Shown: positions 1 to 26,880, numbered from the stretch's first letter. The stretch is DNA of 41,601 bases from Halocaridina rubra (GCA_037179515.1 JAXCGZ010017762.1:1-41601), one strand, 5' to 3'. The notes: generated from the sequence alone by a model not told the origin. Numbers and translations: made by a program.

Positions 1-2
1 CT

Positions 3-35
<33 letters not shown>

Positions 36-109
36 TATTAAATCCCCATTCCTTACCGGATTTGATATCCAACATCATGACATCTCTCAGATTTCGGGGA
101 TTACAGAAT

Positions 110-265
<156 letters not shown>

Positions 266-981
266 TTTTTTTCCCTCGCGTACGCGCGCGTATGTGTAAC
301 ATTTTAGTTGGTGACCTTGCGGTCTTCTTTCCTTGACCTGTTGCATAAATATTCTTCTTTGTATCTTATTTTTTTTTAATTTATACCTTTTTCTTTCTTC
401 TACGTATTTCTTTTTATTATGCCTCCAGCTTCTCCTTCTCCATTTTTGCCTTTTTCTTCTTTTTATGTTACATCTGTTTTGCCTTCAAGAAGGTTGCAAT
501 TATAAACAGGAATAATAACATGTTTTAGTTATATTCTTGGTTTTCGTATTCTACTAAAATCTCTTAATATTATTTGCGTGTCTGTATCAGAATTTTTAAT
601 TAGTTTTTTCTTGTAAGGTCATAATTGTACTGTTGTTGTCTGTTTATTCATTAATTGTTTATTTATTAATTCCTTAATTTTTTCATTTATTTTATGTGAT
701 GTCTCAACGAACCAATGATTATAGGAATATCTCCTTGCGCGAAATCGAAGTAATATGTTTAGCTTTTTATTAGTTAGTTGCTTATTATGTCATGCTTGTG
801 GTCTACATTTTTTATTTCATCGTATATATAGATTGATTTAATTTTCAGTGTTCATAGTTCTGACCCTCAAAGACCAGGAACTCCTATTTTTTTCACCAGA
901 AATAAATTTTCCATGAGTACGTTACCTGACCAAAAGAAAACCTTACCAAGGGCTCAGAGCATATTACTGTCTTTGCTGTTT

Positions 982-1140
982 TATGTATCACTATTAACCC
1001 CCATTATGAGGGTGGCCTCATACAGGTTAGAATTGAGGAATTAAGGCTGGACACCTTTCCTAACGTCCAGCTATTGACTCGATTGCGGATTTGTCCCCTC
1101 ACGAGTCAAGTGCTCTAACCACCACGATACCGCGGTCCCC
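982..1140 (-). mobile_element. SINE family A copy (tRNA-derived head on minus strand)
   Basis: Member of the commonest dispersed family here. On the plus strand it runs from CACTATTAA(C/T)CCCCAT, through GAATTAAGGCTGGA and CCTTCCTAA, to GAGTCAAGTGCTCTAACCAC and GCGGTCCCC. The reverse complement of that end (GGGGACCGCGGTA...GTGGTTAGAGCACTTGACTC) is tRNA-like with an A box. Other copies: 5143-5247, 5288-5395, 7086-7178, 8286-8413, 10278-10350, 10500-10632, 26325-26492, 28245-28371, 29285-29450, 30100-30227. Confidence 0.75.
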
Positions 1141-1254
1141 ACGAGTATTAGTGCTCTTTTAGCTATTTATGAGGAGGTAATGAAGCAGAAGAAAGCCCCG
1201 CTAGTTTTTCTTTCTCTAATCACAAGGTGATGTATCTGTCAGTCCAACCCCTGC

Positions 1255-1325
1255 GGGAAGCAAGCCTGCTCGACTTGGTGCTGGTTCCAAGTCCGGATCG
1301 TTGGAGAGGATTGGTGTCAGAAATG
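1255..1325 (+). repeat. Short retroelement 3'-end fragment
   Basis: ACTTGGTGCTGGTTCCAAGT and GGATTGGTGTCAG match the start of the 18,268-18,540 sequence (ACTTGGTGCTGGTCCCAAGC, GTGTTGGTGGCAGGAAGGGC). Two copies in one window support a dispersed family. Confidence 0.55.
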
Positions 1326-1423
1326 CCATTCATTCATAAAACTTTATGCTGAAGAGACTAGTCAGAAACAGCAAAAAGTTGATGATAAAGTATAGGATCA
1401 TGATGCTTCTATTGTGTTATCAC

Positions 1424-1656
1424 CCTACATTTAAGGACTGAATGGATTCGGTTTTACGTCACGAACTCCCATTTCTACTAAGGGCTAGGACGGTTGCCTT
1501 CTTACGAAGGACTTGTTTTGGCAGATGTAATCGTTACCCTGTGTGTATGCCCTTACTAACCTCAGTCCGTGACGGGGCGCGAACCCTCGATCTGCCACCT
1601 CAGAGTCGCAGACGCTACCATTTTGCCACGGAGACTACCTACATTTAAGGACTGAA
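1424..1656 (-). mobile_element. tRNA-derived SINE with 19-bp target-site duplication
   Basis: The perfect direct repeat CCTACATTTAAGGACTGAA lies at 1424-1442 and 1638-1656 and encloses 195 bp. On the minus strand the insert begins with a tRNA-like head (about 1638-1570): an A-box-like TGGCAAAATGGTAGCGTC and a B-box-like GGGTTCGCGCC. An unrelated tail follows. The arms pair too poorly for a working tRNA. The clean duplication indicates LINE-type target-primed insertion and a fairly recent event. Confidence 0.8.
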
Positions 1657-1811
1657 ACCAGAGCAAAAAGAAATAGAGAATAGATATCTAATTACCCGCC
1701 CTTATTCTCTCTGCTATCCATGTCATATTATTTCTTGTAAACAATGTTGTTATTGCAAGTTATGTGAGTGCGAATTGGCTAGAATTACTAAAGGTCACAT
1801 CTTTTGTTGAA

Positions 1812-1974
<163 letters not shown>

Positions 1975-2264
1975 ATGATACATAGTATCTTTATTTTTTA
2001 TTTATTTTCTATTCCTTGGTAAGTTACTGCACTTGGATAAGGAACCATGTTGATGGAATATAATGCTCTCCAGAATGTCATTAATCTCGTACTTCCTGAA
2101 GAAATTAATAATGTTCGAGTAAACACTTGGTTATGAGATAATTTAAAAGTAAAATGTAATAACATTTGCAAATATGTAGGCTAAGGTGATATCCAGAATG
2201 AATTATGTAACTAAGTAAGTACTGTATTTATATTCTTGTGTACATGGATTTTCTTTACTTTCAG

Positions 2265-16870
<14,606 letters not shown>

Positions 16871-17637
16871 GTAATAAATCAAAATAATGAAACCTAAGAA
16901 AATAATTATGTGCATTGAAATGCTGAAGTACTTTTTTATAGGTTGTGTTCTATACAATGCAATAAGTTAACCTCTGAACTGCTGTGTATAGATTTATCAG
17001 CAAAGTTAGAGGGTTACCAAATTGAAAACCACATATTTAAAAGAAATATTTTTGAACAATACATTCCTGATTTGTATTTAGAAATCTCAGTGTTTTGTGT
17101 ACTCAGTTTGTGTACTTTGTTCTCAAGATATTTGTTTGGTAAATATGGACTCACATTGTATGTAGAATGCATGTTTTATGGTATGTCAGGAAAGTACAGC
17201 AGAGCTGTACTATTTAGGTACAGTATCTGAATATGTTGTACTGTACATTGAAAAAGTCACTTAAACTGTCATAAGTCAGTCTTTGTAACAATACATTTAA
17301 ATGATCACAAACAATTATGTGATTTAAATGACTGTAAATTATGTATTTCCACTTAAATGTAATATAAACCCTTTTACATGTTGTGTTTTTTAACCTTCAT
17401 AGTTTACATTTTCCCTAACCTTGATTGTTTATGACCCGGTCATTTCTGAATGTTGCTGATTTATTGGTGTTCTCCATTTTATTTGTACCAGTTTAGTAGA
17501 TGTGTTTTTGTTTCCTCAAGTAGTATGTAGTTGTAGTGAAAATGTAGTACTTTTGAAATTTCACTTGTAGGTGTAGTAGCTTATGTTAATGCATTACTTC
17601 TCCATCATGGTGCAACGCATATTTTTATAAGACCCAT

Positions 17638-17910
17638 AACCAGTTGTTGTTGTTGTTATCGTTCCCAAGCTGCCTGGTCTAACAGCCCAAGTTCCATAGA
17701 AGGCCATTACCTATCTCTGGCTTCTTCGCAGAACTCAGGGAGTGTATGCTGTGTTGTTGGCGTATGTGGTCGTAAGCAGTGCCATCCATAATGTGTTTGT
17801 ATGATGTGATGTGTTACATCCAGTACAGACATCATTGACAACTCATGCCACACACACGGCATGAAAGCCTGGAAGAGTCCCGTAGTATGTTTTTCTCCAT
17901 TTATGATAAA
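17638..17910 (-). mobile_element. Retrotransposon 3' remnant with AAC tail
   Basis: On the minus strand it reads CACACTCCCTGAGTTCTGCG, AGGCAGCTTGGGAACG and a tail of repeated AAC. The same sequence occurs inverted at 26,640-26,880. Short reading frames resemble the C-terminus of jockey-type proteins. Confidence 0.5.
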
Positions 17911-18267
17911 GGGGTCAACTGATGCCACAGTGAATGGATCTTATAATCAGTAGTGTTCAGGCCAAGCATCCTGATTTGTGTGGATTGTTCCTTTTCAGAT
18001 TGCATCATTATTTTCAAAAACTTATTTTTAGCTAGCGGGATAGCCACACCTGAACAAGAAACAGAGATTAACTGAATAATTTGTGTCCTTGGTAGAAATA
18101 TCCCAGAAGTAAGGCAAATTATTGATGAAACAAGGAAGTAATGATTTAATTCATATGGTAGTTCCAAAGACAGTTATACTTTCTTTGGACTGTATTGGGT
18201 TTTAATATAGATTTATTAGTATAGTAGAAACTTATGATTTTAAATATAAAATGTACCAAATACTAGC

Positions 18268-18541
18268 CTCAACTTGGTGCTGGTCCCAAGCCCGGGTAGA
18301 TGGGGAGTGTTGGTGGCAGGAAGGGCATCCGGCCATAAAAATGTTGCCAAAACCAAATATGGCCAGTACAGATAAGGAGAATAGTCACCAAAGCGTAGAT
18401 GGATGGATTGCATCAATGACGACAAAAGGTCTAAAGGTTTGTTGGGTGATGAGGTATGGGACAAACAAATGGAGAAAACTGGCCAGAAACATCGACCCCA
18501 CATAAAAGTGGGAAAAGATGTAGACGAAGAAGAAGAAGAAG
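18268..18541 (+). mobile_element. Non-LTR retrotransposon 3' end with GAA tail
   Basis: It starts at ACTTGGTGCTGGTCCCAAGC and ends in GAAGAAGAAGAAGAA. A stretch reads WMDCINDDKRSKGLLGDEVW and KTGQKHRPHIK, resembling the C-terminal tail of RTE-type ORFs (RWxDCVK...WR..TRxADP). Family placement is tentative. Confidence 0.5.
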
Positions 18542-20044
18542 TGTACAGCTAGTGATCGTACCACTGAATCCTAATTAAAAAAAGGAGGGAATTTGTCAAT
18601 CTCCCCCCAGATTTCTTTTCTTCCCTTTGAATAAATAATAGGAAAAGTTTAATGATGCATTGGTGCCACACTTCTCTTACAATGTGACCCTGTTGCCATA
18701 GGTCCCATGCATTGTGGTTACTTTCGAGCTTCCGGGGGTTACTGCTGTGGCTGGGCACCACAGTGGGGGGCTGGGGATTGCCCGGGTGACATTCTGAGGA
18801 GCATACTAGATGGATATCCGAACTGAAACCCGGCAACCTTTACCACACAAAAATATTCATGAGAACATAGATTCATGAACAGGGAGTGGTAAAAGTTGCT
18901 GGCTTTTATTTTGAATCAAGAAACTATGTACCTTACAATGCTTCAGAATTTGTGAACTGAGAACTTTAGCTTCAGTAAATGAAGAATGCATTTGTAAAGA
19001 AATGAAAATCATAGTAAAAATAAATATGTATAAGATTTTCCCTCTGGTGGCTATTGACATCAAAGAATGAATTTTTCGAAGTGAAACTGCTTTTCTGTTA
19101 TTTTTAACAGATTAATCCCTTAATTTCATATTGTGAGTAGGAATATTTATTGCAAAATTACCATTATTTTTTAATATAAACTTGCGGCAAGAACAATACC
19201 AGTGTCTTATTCTGAAATTTAAACTTGTTTTCGACCTTAATTACTAGGTAAAATACTTTTTAGAGCATGATTTTTTTGCACTGTATGTAAACTGAACTGA
19301 GCAGTGTTTTGATAGAATAAGTTTGTATGTTAAATGTATTCCTTTTTTTTTTCTTTTCCAATGTGGAGCTTTATTATTGATATTTATATTGAGTGGAAGA
19401 ATATACTTTAGTTATGCCTTTAGAAACCTTAAGCATGGATTTTGAAGGTGAGTATAGTTGCAGAATTCAGTGTATCTTTTTGTATATATACAGTATTTTA
19501 TTTTTCAATATATGATATCTTCTATTGCTATTAGAACCTATGCAGTATCTGTTAGTATATAAAAGCTATTACTGTATTACCTTTATAAGGGGGAAGTGGC
19601 TGAGTTAGTGCAGAAAACTTTACTCTGTGAGAGGGGATTCCAGTTCCCTCGCTCTCCCCATTAAGTTGACTTTTACGACACGCAAGGAAACACGGAAGAA
19701 GTGTTCTTACCCCGCTCACAGTGTAGTATGCCTTACGTGACACTATTTTTCCTCTTTTATTGTTTTATATCAGTGTTATTTTGAAGAATTTGGATAGAAT
19801 TCATGGATATTTATACTTAATCAGTTCTATGATTTTTAGTAAACATTGGCTATACCAGCATGGTGACACTTATGCCATGTTTACTGGAAGAGGAAAGATA
19901 ATAGATAAATTGAGCAAAGTATGTTAATAATAATAATGATAAAAAAATACCTAGTAATCCCTCGCTATATCGCGATTCACCTACCGCAAATTCAGTGCAT
20001 CGTGGGTTTTTTTGGCGATCTCTCTTCTTCTTCCTCTTCTTCTT

Positions 20045-20078
<34 letters not shown>

Positions 20079-20125
20079 TCTTCTTTTTCTTCTTTTTTTT
20101 ATGCGAGAATCCACCATATGTGGAA

Positions 20126-20733
20126 ATATTAAAATTTCAAGAATTTTCATTAATTTATTGGAAAAAAAAATTATTATTTTATTGATAAAAAAAAGTATTT
20201 CCCAGCCTAAGAATAATAAAGCAGTAAAAAATAGTAAAAAACATAAATTTAAACATGTAACTCTGCACCATATAAAATACGATGCCGGTATCGGCGTCTC
20301 GGAAAACGCAAAGGGTCGCATCTACGTGAGATAGTATATATTAAAATTTCCAGTATTTTCATTATTTTATTGATAAAAAAAAAGTATTTCCTAGTCTAAG
20401 AATAATAAAACAGTAAAAAATAGTAAAAAATATAAATTTAAGCATGTAACTCACAGTATAGCATTATATAAAATACAATACTGGTATCGGCGTTTCGGAA
20501 AACTGAAAGGGTCGCACCTACCTGAGATAGTACATATTAAAATATCCAGTATTTTCAAGATTTTATTGATAAAAAGAGAAGTATTTCCTATCCTAAGAGT
20601 AATAAAACAGTAAAAAATAGTAAAAAACCTAAATTTAAACATGTAACTCACAGTATTGCACCATATAAAATACTATATGATAGCGTATTGGCGTCTTGGA
20701 AAACGCAAAGGGTCGCACCTACGTGAGATAGTA
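20126..20733 (+). repeat. Three tandem ~200-bp repeats inside the Tigger element
   Basis: Units are at about 20,126-20,336, 20,337-20,532 and 20,533-20,733. Each goes from ATATTAAAAT through TTTTATTGATAAAAA, AAGTATTTCC, CAGTAAAAAATAGTAAAAAA and ACATGTAACTC to GGGTCGCA(C/T)CTAC.TGAGATAGTA. They sit between the 5' TIR and the transposase start. Confidence 0.9.
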
Positions 20734-20963
20734 CACAGGATGCTATTGGCTGATGGGTGGAAGACGATGGATCACAGAATTGTTTTTCTGTATGTTCTGT
20801 ATCATGAGGTCTGATTGGCTTTTTGATTGAAGCTTGGTTCTCCCAGCATCTTTCATTGTCTCGCCTCACCCATTCAGTCTACTCGCATGTGCACAGTTCG
20901 CGTTGTGCTTCTTAATAGGTTGTGCTTGTGATTTTGTGAAACTTGTATATTTCAACCCCTGCA

Positions 20964-22677
20964 ATGCCTCCCAAGTGTCCTTCATCTTCTAAGGCTTCTG
21001 GTAGTGAGCCTAAGCGGCAAAGGAAGATGTTGACCATGACAGATTGGGTAAAATTGTTAGATATGCTGAAGGAAGGAAGAAGGTTCTCGGATGTCGGCCG
21101 CCATTACGGTATCAACGAATCTACTGTTCGATACATCAAAAAGGACGAGGCAAATATCAGGAAAACAGCGACTTAATTTTAACAAAACAGTGAAGAGGGT
21201 CGTAACACTCCGTAATAAGATAATAGTGCGGATGGAATCTGCTTTGGCCCTGTGGATTGCTGATTGCAGGAAAAAAAACATCAGCTTAGACACGAGTATC
21301 ATACAAACAAAGGCAAAGAAGCTATACGAGACATTCACTGCAAACGAACCCAATGACGACAGTGGTGACCGTGAGGAGGAGGAGAGAGAAGAAGAAATGG
21401 ATGACTCACAACCAGGACTGTCCAGCCATTCTCCAATAAAGAAACCATCGTTTGTTGCAAGCAAGGGATGGTTCGCCAAATTTCAAAAACGCTTTGGCCT
21501 AAAGAGCATTTCGGTGCATGGCGAAGCTGCCTCTGCAGATACAGCTGCAGCTGAAGATTATGTAAAGAACGACTTCAAGAAAATTATCGAGGAAGGCAAT
21601 TATGCTCCTGAGCAAGTATTTTGGAAGAGAATGCCATCTCGCGCTTTTCTTTTCAAGGAAGAAGCTAAAGCCCCGGGATTTAAAGCGCACAAAGACTGCG
21701 TTACCCTCGTCATGTGTGGGAATGCTGTTGGCTTCATGTTAAAGCCCGGGCTTATCAACAAGTCAAAGAACCCTAGGGCTTTGAAGAATAAAAGCAAGAA
21801 TCTGCTGCCAGTGTATTGGATGCATAACCTTAAGGCCTGGATCACGAAAAGCCTCACATCTGACTGGTTTTACCCATGCTTTTCCCCTCAGGTCAAAGTT
21901 TATCTTGCGAAGAAGGGCCTTGAATTTAAAGTCCTTCTCGTGATGGATAATGCTGGTGGCCACGCAACTGATCTCCATTATGACTGTGTTCAGGTAGAGT
22001 TCGTGCAACTGAATACGACATCACTGACTCAGCCTATGGATCAAGGCGCTATTCGTGCATTCAAGGCCCTCTACACACGAAATCCCTTGGCGAACCTGGT
22101 TGACTCCATGGATGCGGACAAAGAATTTGCACTGAAGGCGTACTGGCGTAACTACACGATTGCTACATGCCTTCAAAATATTCAGAATGCAATCAAAGAG
22201 ATGAAGCTGGCCACAATCAATGATATTGTAGCCGGGAGTCATCTTTGACTACAAGGGATTCGCTCCTGATGAAGTGCATGCCTTGGCAGTTGCGAAAGCT
22301 TTGAAGTTAGCTGCATTGCTAGGAGGAGAAGGCTTTAAAGATATGACTCACGAAGACGTCAATGAACTGATCGACTGCCACTCACAGCCGTTGACTGATG
22401 AAGACTTGGAGGAAGTGACAAAATCAGCGAGCGAAGAAGAGGTAGAAGAACAACAACAGGAAACGCACGATAAAGTCGACAGAATCTGGCCTTACACTCG
22501 AACGGCTTGCAGCCATGTATAACACAGGAGCATGACGATGATATGGTTCGTTCGGTGCACTTCTGCAATATTATCAACGATTCCATGACTCCTTACAAGA
22601 CCATCTTTACAAAAAAGAAGAAACAGCAACAGCAACTCCCCATTACCATGTTCTTCTCTCTCAAAAAGCATCCGTAA
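20964..22677 (+). pseudogene. Tigger-like transposase (TIGD1-like), frameshifted
   Basis: It begins MPPKCPSSSKASGSEPKRQR and a pogo-type helix-turn-helix (SDVGRHYGINESTVRYIKK). A frameshift near 21,170 leads to the CENP-B-type domain (ALALWIADCRKKN) and the DDE core. The second catalytic Asp is in LLVMDNAGGH and the third in PMDQG. The first is missing: QVF runs directly into WKRMP, where relatives have about eight more residues including DETG. Further frameshifts occur near 22,243 and 22,490. The C-terminus (QQLPITMFF, about 22,627-22,653) has a PCNA-binding PIP-box pattern, as reported for pogo. Not active. Confidence 0.85.
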
Positions 22678-22938
22678 AGCTGTCATTGGCTGTGGAGTAT
22701 GTACACGTTATCATGTCATTCGCGGTAAGCTTACCTATCACGTTCATATAAATTTACGCTTGTACACTGTTATTAATAAAGTAAAGGGTGGTTTGTTAAC
22801 AGTGCAGGGAGGGTTTATACAGTAAAGGTAAAAATAAATGTAAAATACCTATGTATATATTGTGCTCCTACTTCGCTGATTTTCACCTATTGCTGCGGGT
22901 CCCGGAACCGAACACCCGCGATAAACGAGGGAGCACTG

Positions 22939-23376
22939 TATTCCGCAAAATTTACAGTGGGTGTTCCTGAAGTGATCGTCGGGTGCTGAAAAATCCCAAG
23001 GCAATTAAGAAAAGAGGCAAATATTAGTGTAAATGTGGAGTGTGAAGGGACTGCAAAGTGTTAAGGATGAAAAAGTAATTAAAAAGACTCCTTCAAATGC
23101 ACAAGAAAGTGGGAGAGAACTACTTAAGCTCGTAAACTAAAATATGAATTCCCGATTTTGATACCTCACCCTTACTTATGCTTCAAATTTTCATATTTTG
23201 TCAGCTTTTTGGTGACTTTAGCTATTTTCAGTTTTCTATTGAGGATCTCTAATCTTTGTTCTCTAACAAAGATATGGCAAGTTTCACTCTCTTAGCTTTG
23301 ATATAGGCAATACTACTCTGCTGTGGTATGGGAAAAGATAAAGAATAAAAAAGAAAAAAGAAAAAAATTAAAATAA

Positions 23377-23451
<75 letters not shown>

Positions 23452-23704
23452 CTTGGGTCTTTATAGTGCATATTTAGCTTACCTCCTTAAAGTAAGGCAT
23501 ATGGTTCTTTTCAAATACACAAATAGCATTTATTATCTTATTGTATTATTTTTTAAAATAGTGTTATGAGTCTTGTAGAATTTTTACATGTACAGTTAAT
23601 GTCTATTTAGATTATCTTTTAGAATAATGGTATAAGGCTTATAGGGTTTTCACATCTGAAGTATTTTAGATTTGGAAAGGTGATAGAGTTTACAATAATG
23701 AAAA
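22939..23704. other. Intergenic DNA without recognised gene
   Basis: Unique-looking AT-rich sequence with one AT microsatellite (23,382-23,446). Confidence 0.6.
23382..23446. repeat. AT microsatellite
   Basis: (AT)n of about 65 bp between the Tigger element and the CR1/jockey-type element. Confidence 0.97.
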
Positions 23705-25490
23705 CTGTGATTACCTAATTGTGATTACCTAATTGTGTTTACGGGAAAGAGCCCAAAGCTTGTATCTTCCCATCTCCTGATCGGTTCCATTTTATACTTA
23801 GTGATACTTATCATACCTGTCCTTAAAACTATGGATTGAGATAGCATTAACTACCTCCTCGCTTAGCGAATTCCAATTATCAACTACTCTTACACTGAAA
23901 AAGTATTTCCTTACATCCTGCAAAGAAGTTTTCTTACGAAGCTTCAAATTATGACCTCTAGCTCTAGAGCCAGCCATATCAAAATATCGATCCCTATCCA
24001 CTCTATCATAACCATGAAGGAATTTAAAGACTGTCACCATATCCCCCCTCAATCTTCTAGCTTCGAGTGATGGTAAGTCTAATTCCCTCAGCCCCTCATC
24101 ATAACTGAGATTGCGTATTTCTGGCACCAGTTTCGTGGCATGTCTTTGAACTTTTTCAAGCTTAGCTATGTGCTTTTTCAAGTGCGGATTCCAAAAGGGG
24201 GCTGCATATTCGAGTTTTGGCCTCACATAGGTTACATAAATATTTCTGAACATTTCCTTGTCCATGTGCCTGAAGGCTACCCTTACATTTGATAAGAATG
24301 TATATGCTGCCTTTACTATGCCATTTATATGTATTTCTGGAGACAAATCTGCCAGTATGCTTACTCCTAGATCTCTCTCATTTTCTGTCTCTTGAAGTTG
24401 TACTCCAGCCACCGAGTAGTCAAGCTTGGGCCTTCTTGCACTTGTACCCATTCTCATTACCTTACATTTTGAAGTATTGAATTTCATTAGCCACTTTTCT
24501 GACCACTCATGCAGATTATTTAATCCTCCTGAAGTTCTCTACCATTGTTCTCGTTTTTTACTTTCTTCACAATCTTTGCATCATCTGCAAACATATTCAT
24601 GAATGAATTTACAGACTCTGGTAGGTCATTTACATATACAAGGAACAAAAGTGGCCCTAAAACTGAACCCTGTGGAGCTCCACTACCAACTCTTCTCCAT
24701 TCAGACTCTGAGTGTCTTACTCTAACCCTCTGTTCCCTTCCTTCTAAGTAAGTTTTTATCTATTCCAAAACATTTCCACCTATTCTAGCCATTGATTGCA
24801 GCTTCCTAATAAGTCTCCCATGTGGAACAGTGTCAAATGCTTTCTGGAAGTCTAGGAATATGCAATCTGCCCAGCCCTCTCTTTCCTGTAGGATTTGGCT
24901 TACCTCATCATAAAATTCTAATAAGTTTGTTACTGTTGATCTACCTTCTCTGAAGCCATGTTGCCTCACTGACAAAAAGTTGAAGGATTCCAAGTGACGA
25001 GAGATATGTTTCCTTAGTAGTTTCTCCATAAGTTTGCAAACTATGCTGGTCAAGGAAACTGGTCTATAGTTCAGAGCCGTATCCCTCCTTCCCTTTTTGA
25101 AGATAGGTATCACATTTGCTTGTTTCCAGCATCTTGGAATCTCCCCTGACTCCAGTGACTCCTTAAATATGATACTTAGTGCCACTGATATTGTGTTTGC
25201 ACATTTTTTAAGCACATGAGGGGATATGTCATCAGGACCTGTAGCTTTATGAACATCTAAATCCATCAGCGCTTTGCATACCTCTGTGGCTGTAAGGTTG
25301 ATGTTCTCTAATACCGGCCCTTGAGCTTCTATCACTGCAATCTGAGGGGGTGCAGTATTTTCTACTGTAAATACTGACTGAAACTCCTTGTTCAATTCTT
25401 TGCAGATCTCTTCATCCGTCTCAGTGATACTTCCATCCGCTCTCTTTAGCCTTAAAACCTGTTCTTTTACCTTTGTTGTGGAACAAGTTG
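23705..25490 (-). mobile_element. CR1/jockey-type non-LTR retrotransposon, 5'-truncated
   Basis: Minus-strand reading frames cover the reverse transcriptase and C-terminal region. The 5' end stops abruptly near 25,490. The 3' end has two copies of AATTAGGTAATCAC (about 23,708-23,742), a microsatellite-like tail of the sort CR1-type elements carry. No target-site duplication is obvious. Confidence 0.8.
23798..25480 (-). pseudogene. Broken reverse transcriptase ORF of the CR1/jockey-type element
   Basis: Reading downwards: KATGPDDISPHVLKKCA, NYRPVSLTSIVCKLMEKLL, RQHGFREGRST and FLDFQKAFDTVPHG (first catalytic Asp). A TAG then replaces a Trp-like codon near 24,762. The frame resumes with GAPQGSVLGPLLF and FADDAK (catalytic Asp pair, about 24,590). 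A one-base loss near 24,515 precedes MKFNTSKCKVMRMGTS and a C-terminal NWNSLSEEVV...FKDRYD. At least one stop and one frameshift make it inactive. Confidence 0.85.
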
Positions 25491-26324
25491 TAGGTTAATT
25501 ATAATTGAAACAAAATTCCATATTTAAAAACATTGAAAATATTATTTTACACTGTACAGTTATAATGCACTCTGCTGGTCTATTTATAGATCATTTCATC
25601 TTCAAGATTTACAGTACTGTATTAGAATTTTCATCATGTTTTGGACAGTCGTATCTTGTAAAGAATAATAATCCCTTGGTGATCTAGGGTTATTCATGTT
25701 TACATGGCGAGTCACCTACTTTGACCTAACCTAACAGTTCGCGGGATTATATAATTTTGCATGGCGTTTTGGGGATTACTCGTATTTACAAGATAGGAAA
25801 AATCTATTTCTATAAAATGGTCAAGTCACTGAGAAAAGTATCTAACAGAAAGAAACTGATTCTGATAAGTTACTGAACAGAATTTATTGCTATCTGAGAA
25901 TAAGTTAACTTTAACAAAAACAGTATTAACAATAACAATATATACTATATGTACACTTCACAATCCTGTTGAATGCTATAATCCTGAACTCCTCTCCAAT
26001 ACATTATTTAAGAGTTTATTAGAATGCTTAAGTGATTTTATCAGAGATATAAAATTGTCATGAATGACAGTGTGAATACATAATCATTATTTGCAGTTCA
26101 ATACTTAAAAGAAAATATTCTTGTACAAATTAATGAATATAAATTATAAGGTCTTCATGCTTCCAATAAGTTATTCTAGTTTTACCAAAATACTGAATTT
26201 TTGCCTTTAAATATTGAATATCAATTATCGATTAGAATTCTTGAGTCAAATATTTCAATAAGTTATTCAATAAATTATTATAAAGGTTATTTGAGCTCAA
26301 GTAGAAAGGATAAAAAAGTATTAA

Positions 26325-26492
26325 TTTGTGTCACAAACAATCCCCATTCAAATGGGATAAACACAGACATGTTGAAGCTGGGGATTGAGGGTGGATTCCC
26401 TTCCTAATGCCTCACGGCAGGATCGAGCCCACATTTGTTGGGTTTGTAATTTTCCAACTTGGGTACACTACCAATGAGCTACCGTGGTCCCC
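26325..26492 (-). mobile_element. SINE family A copy
   Basis: Near full length: TCCCCATTCAAATGGG, AACACAGACATGTTG, TTCCCTTCCTAATGCC and GAGCTACCGTGGTCCCC. Intergenic, between the two genes. Confidence 0.7.
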
Positions 26493-26639
26493 AAGCTAGA
26501 GTAGAATACTTCATTCCTTGCTGGAATTTTTTCTTGAAAAAAAAATTCCAGGTGAGGATTGTTAGGGTTAAATCCTTCCAAATCCTTCCTTCCCCATGAA
26601 GACAGATTCAACCTGGCAAGTCTGTGATATTGGCACCAC

Positions 26640-26880
26640 CCAGCCCTTTTGAGCCAGCAAAAGAGACTGGACGACTCCAGTTATGTCTGTCCAGAATGTA
26701 ACACTTCACCTCATACAAAACACACTGTAAGACTGCACAGCTTACGACCACATGTGTCAACAACACAACATACACTCCCTGAGAGCTATATGGGAAAGCC
26801 TGGGATTGGCAGTGACCTTCTTTAGGGACTCAGCACTCTTTGCCCTGGCAGCTTAGGGAACAAGAACAACAACCCTGCTG
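26640..26880 (+). mobile_element. Retrotransposon 3' remnant with AAC tail, second copy
   Basis: Plus-strand reading gives CPECN-like residues and then LRAIWESLGLAVTFFRDSAL with a stop, resembling the C-terminal end of jockey-type reverse transcriptase proteins. Ends GGGAACAAGAACAACAACC. Homologous to 17,638-17,910 in the opposite orientation. Confidence 0.5.

Larger units (their letters stand above)
16871..19949. other. Receptor 3' UTR and intergenic DNA
   Basis: AT-rich sequence with retroelement remnants at 17,638-17,910 and 18,268-18,541. At 19,585-19,735 a further possible dispersed repeat has a weak tRNA-like look (GTGGCTGAGTTAGTGCAG) and TTTTACGACACGCAAGGAAA. No gene recognised. Confidence 0.55.
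19950..22938 (+). mobile_element. Tigger/pogo-type DNA transposon, defective, with terminal inverted repeats
   Basis: The 5' end (CCTAGTAATCCCTCGCTATA, then TCGCG) pairs with the 3' end, whose reverse complement begins CAGTGCTCCCTCGTTTATCG. TA dinucleotides flank both ends (19,948 and 22,939), as expected for Tc1/mariner/pogo. The TIR closely resembles the Tigger consensus ending. Inside are a CTT tract, three 200-bp tandem repeats and a broken transposase gene. About 2,989 bp. Confidence 0.85.

Noticed and set aside
1570..1638. Minus-strand tRNA gene
   Set aside because: A and B boxes are present but acceptor and T stems pair poorly, and the sequence sits inside a 195-bp insertion with a target duplication, so it is a SINE head.
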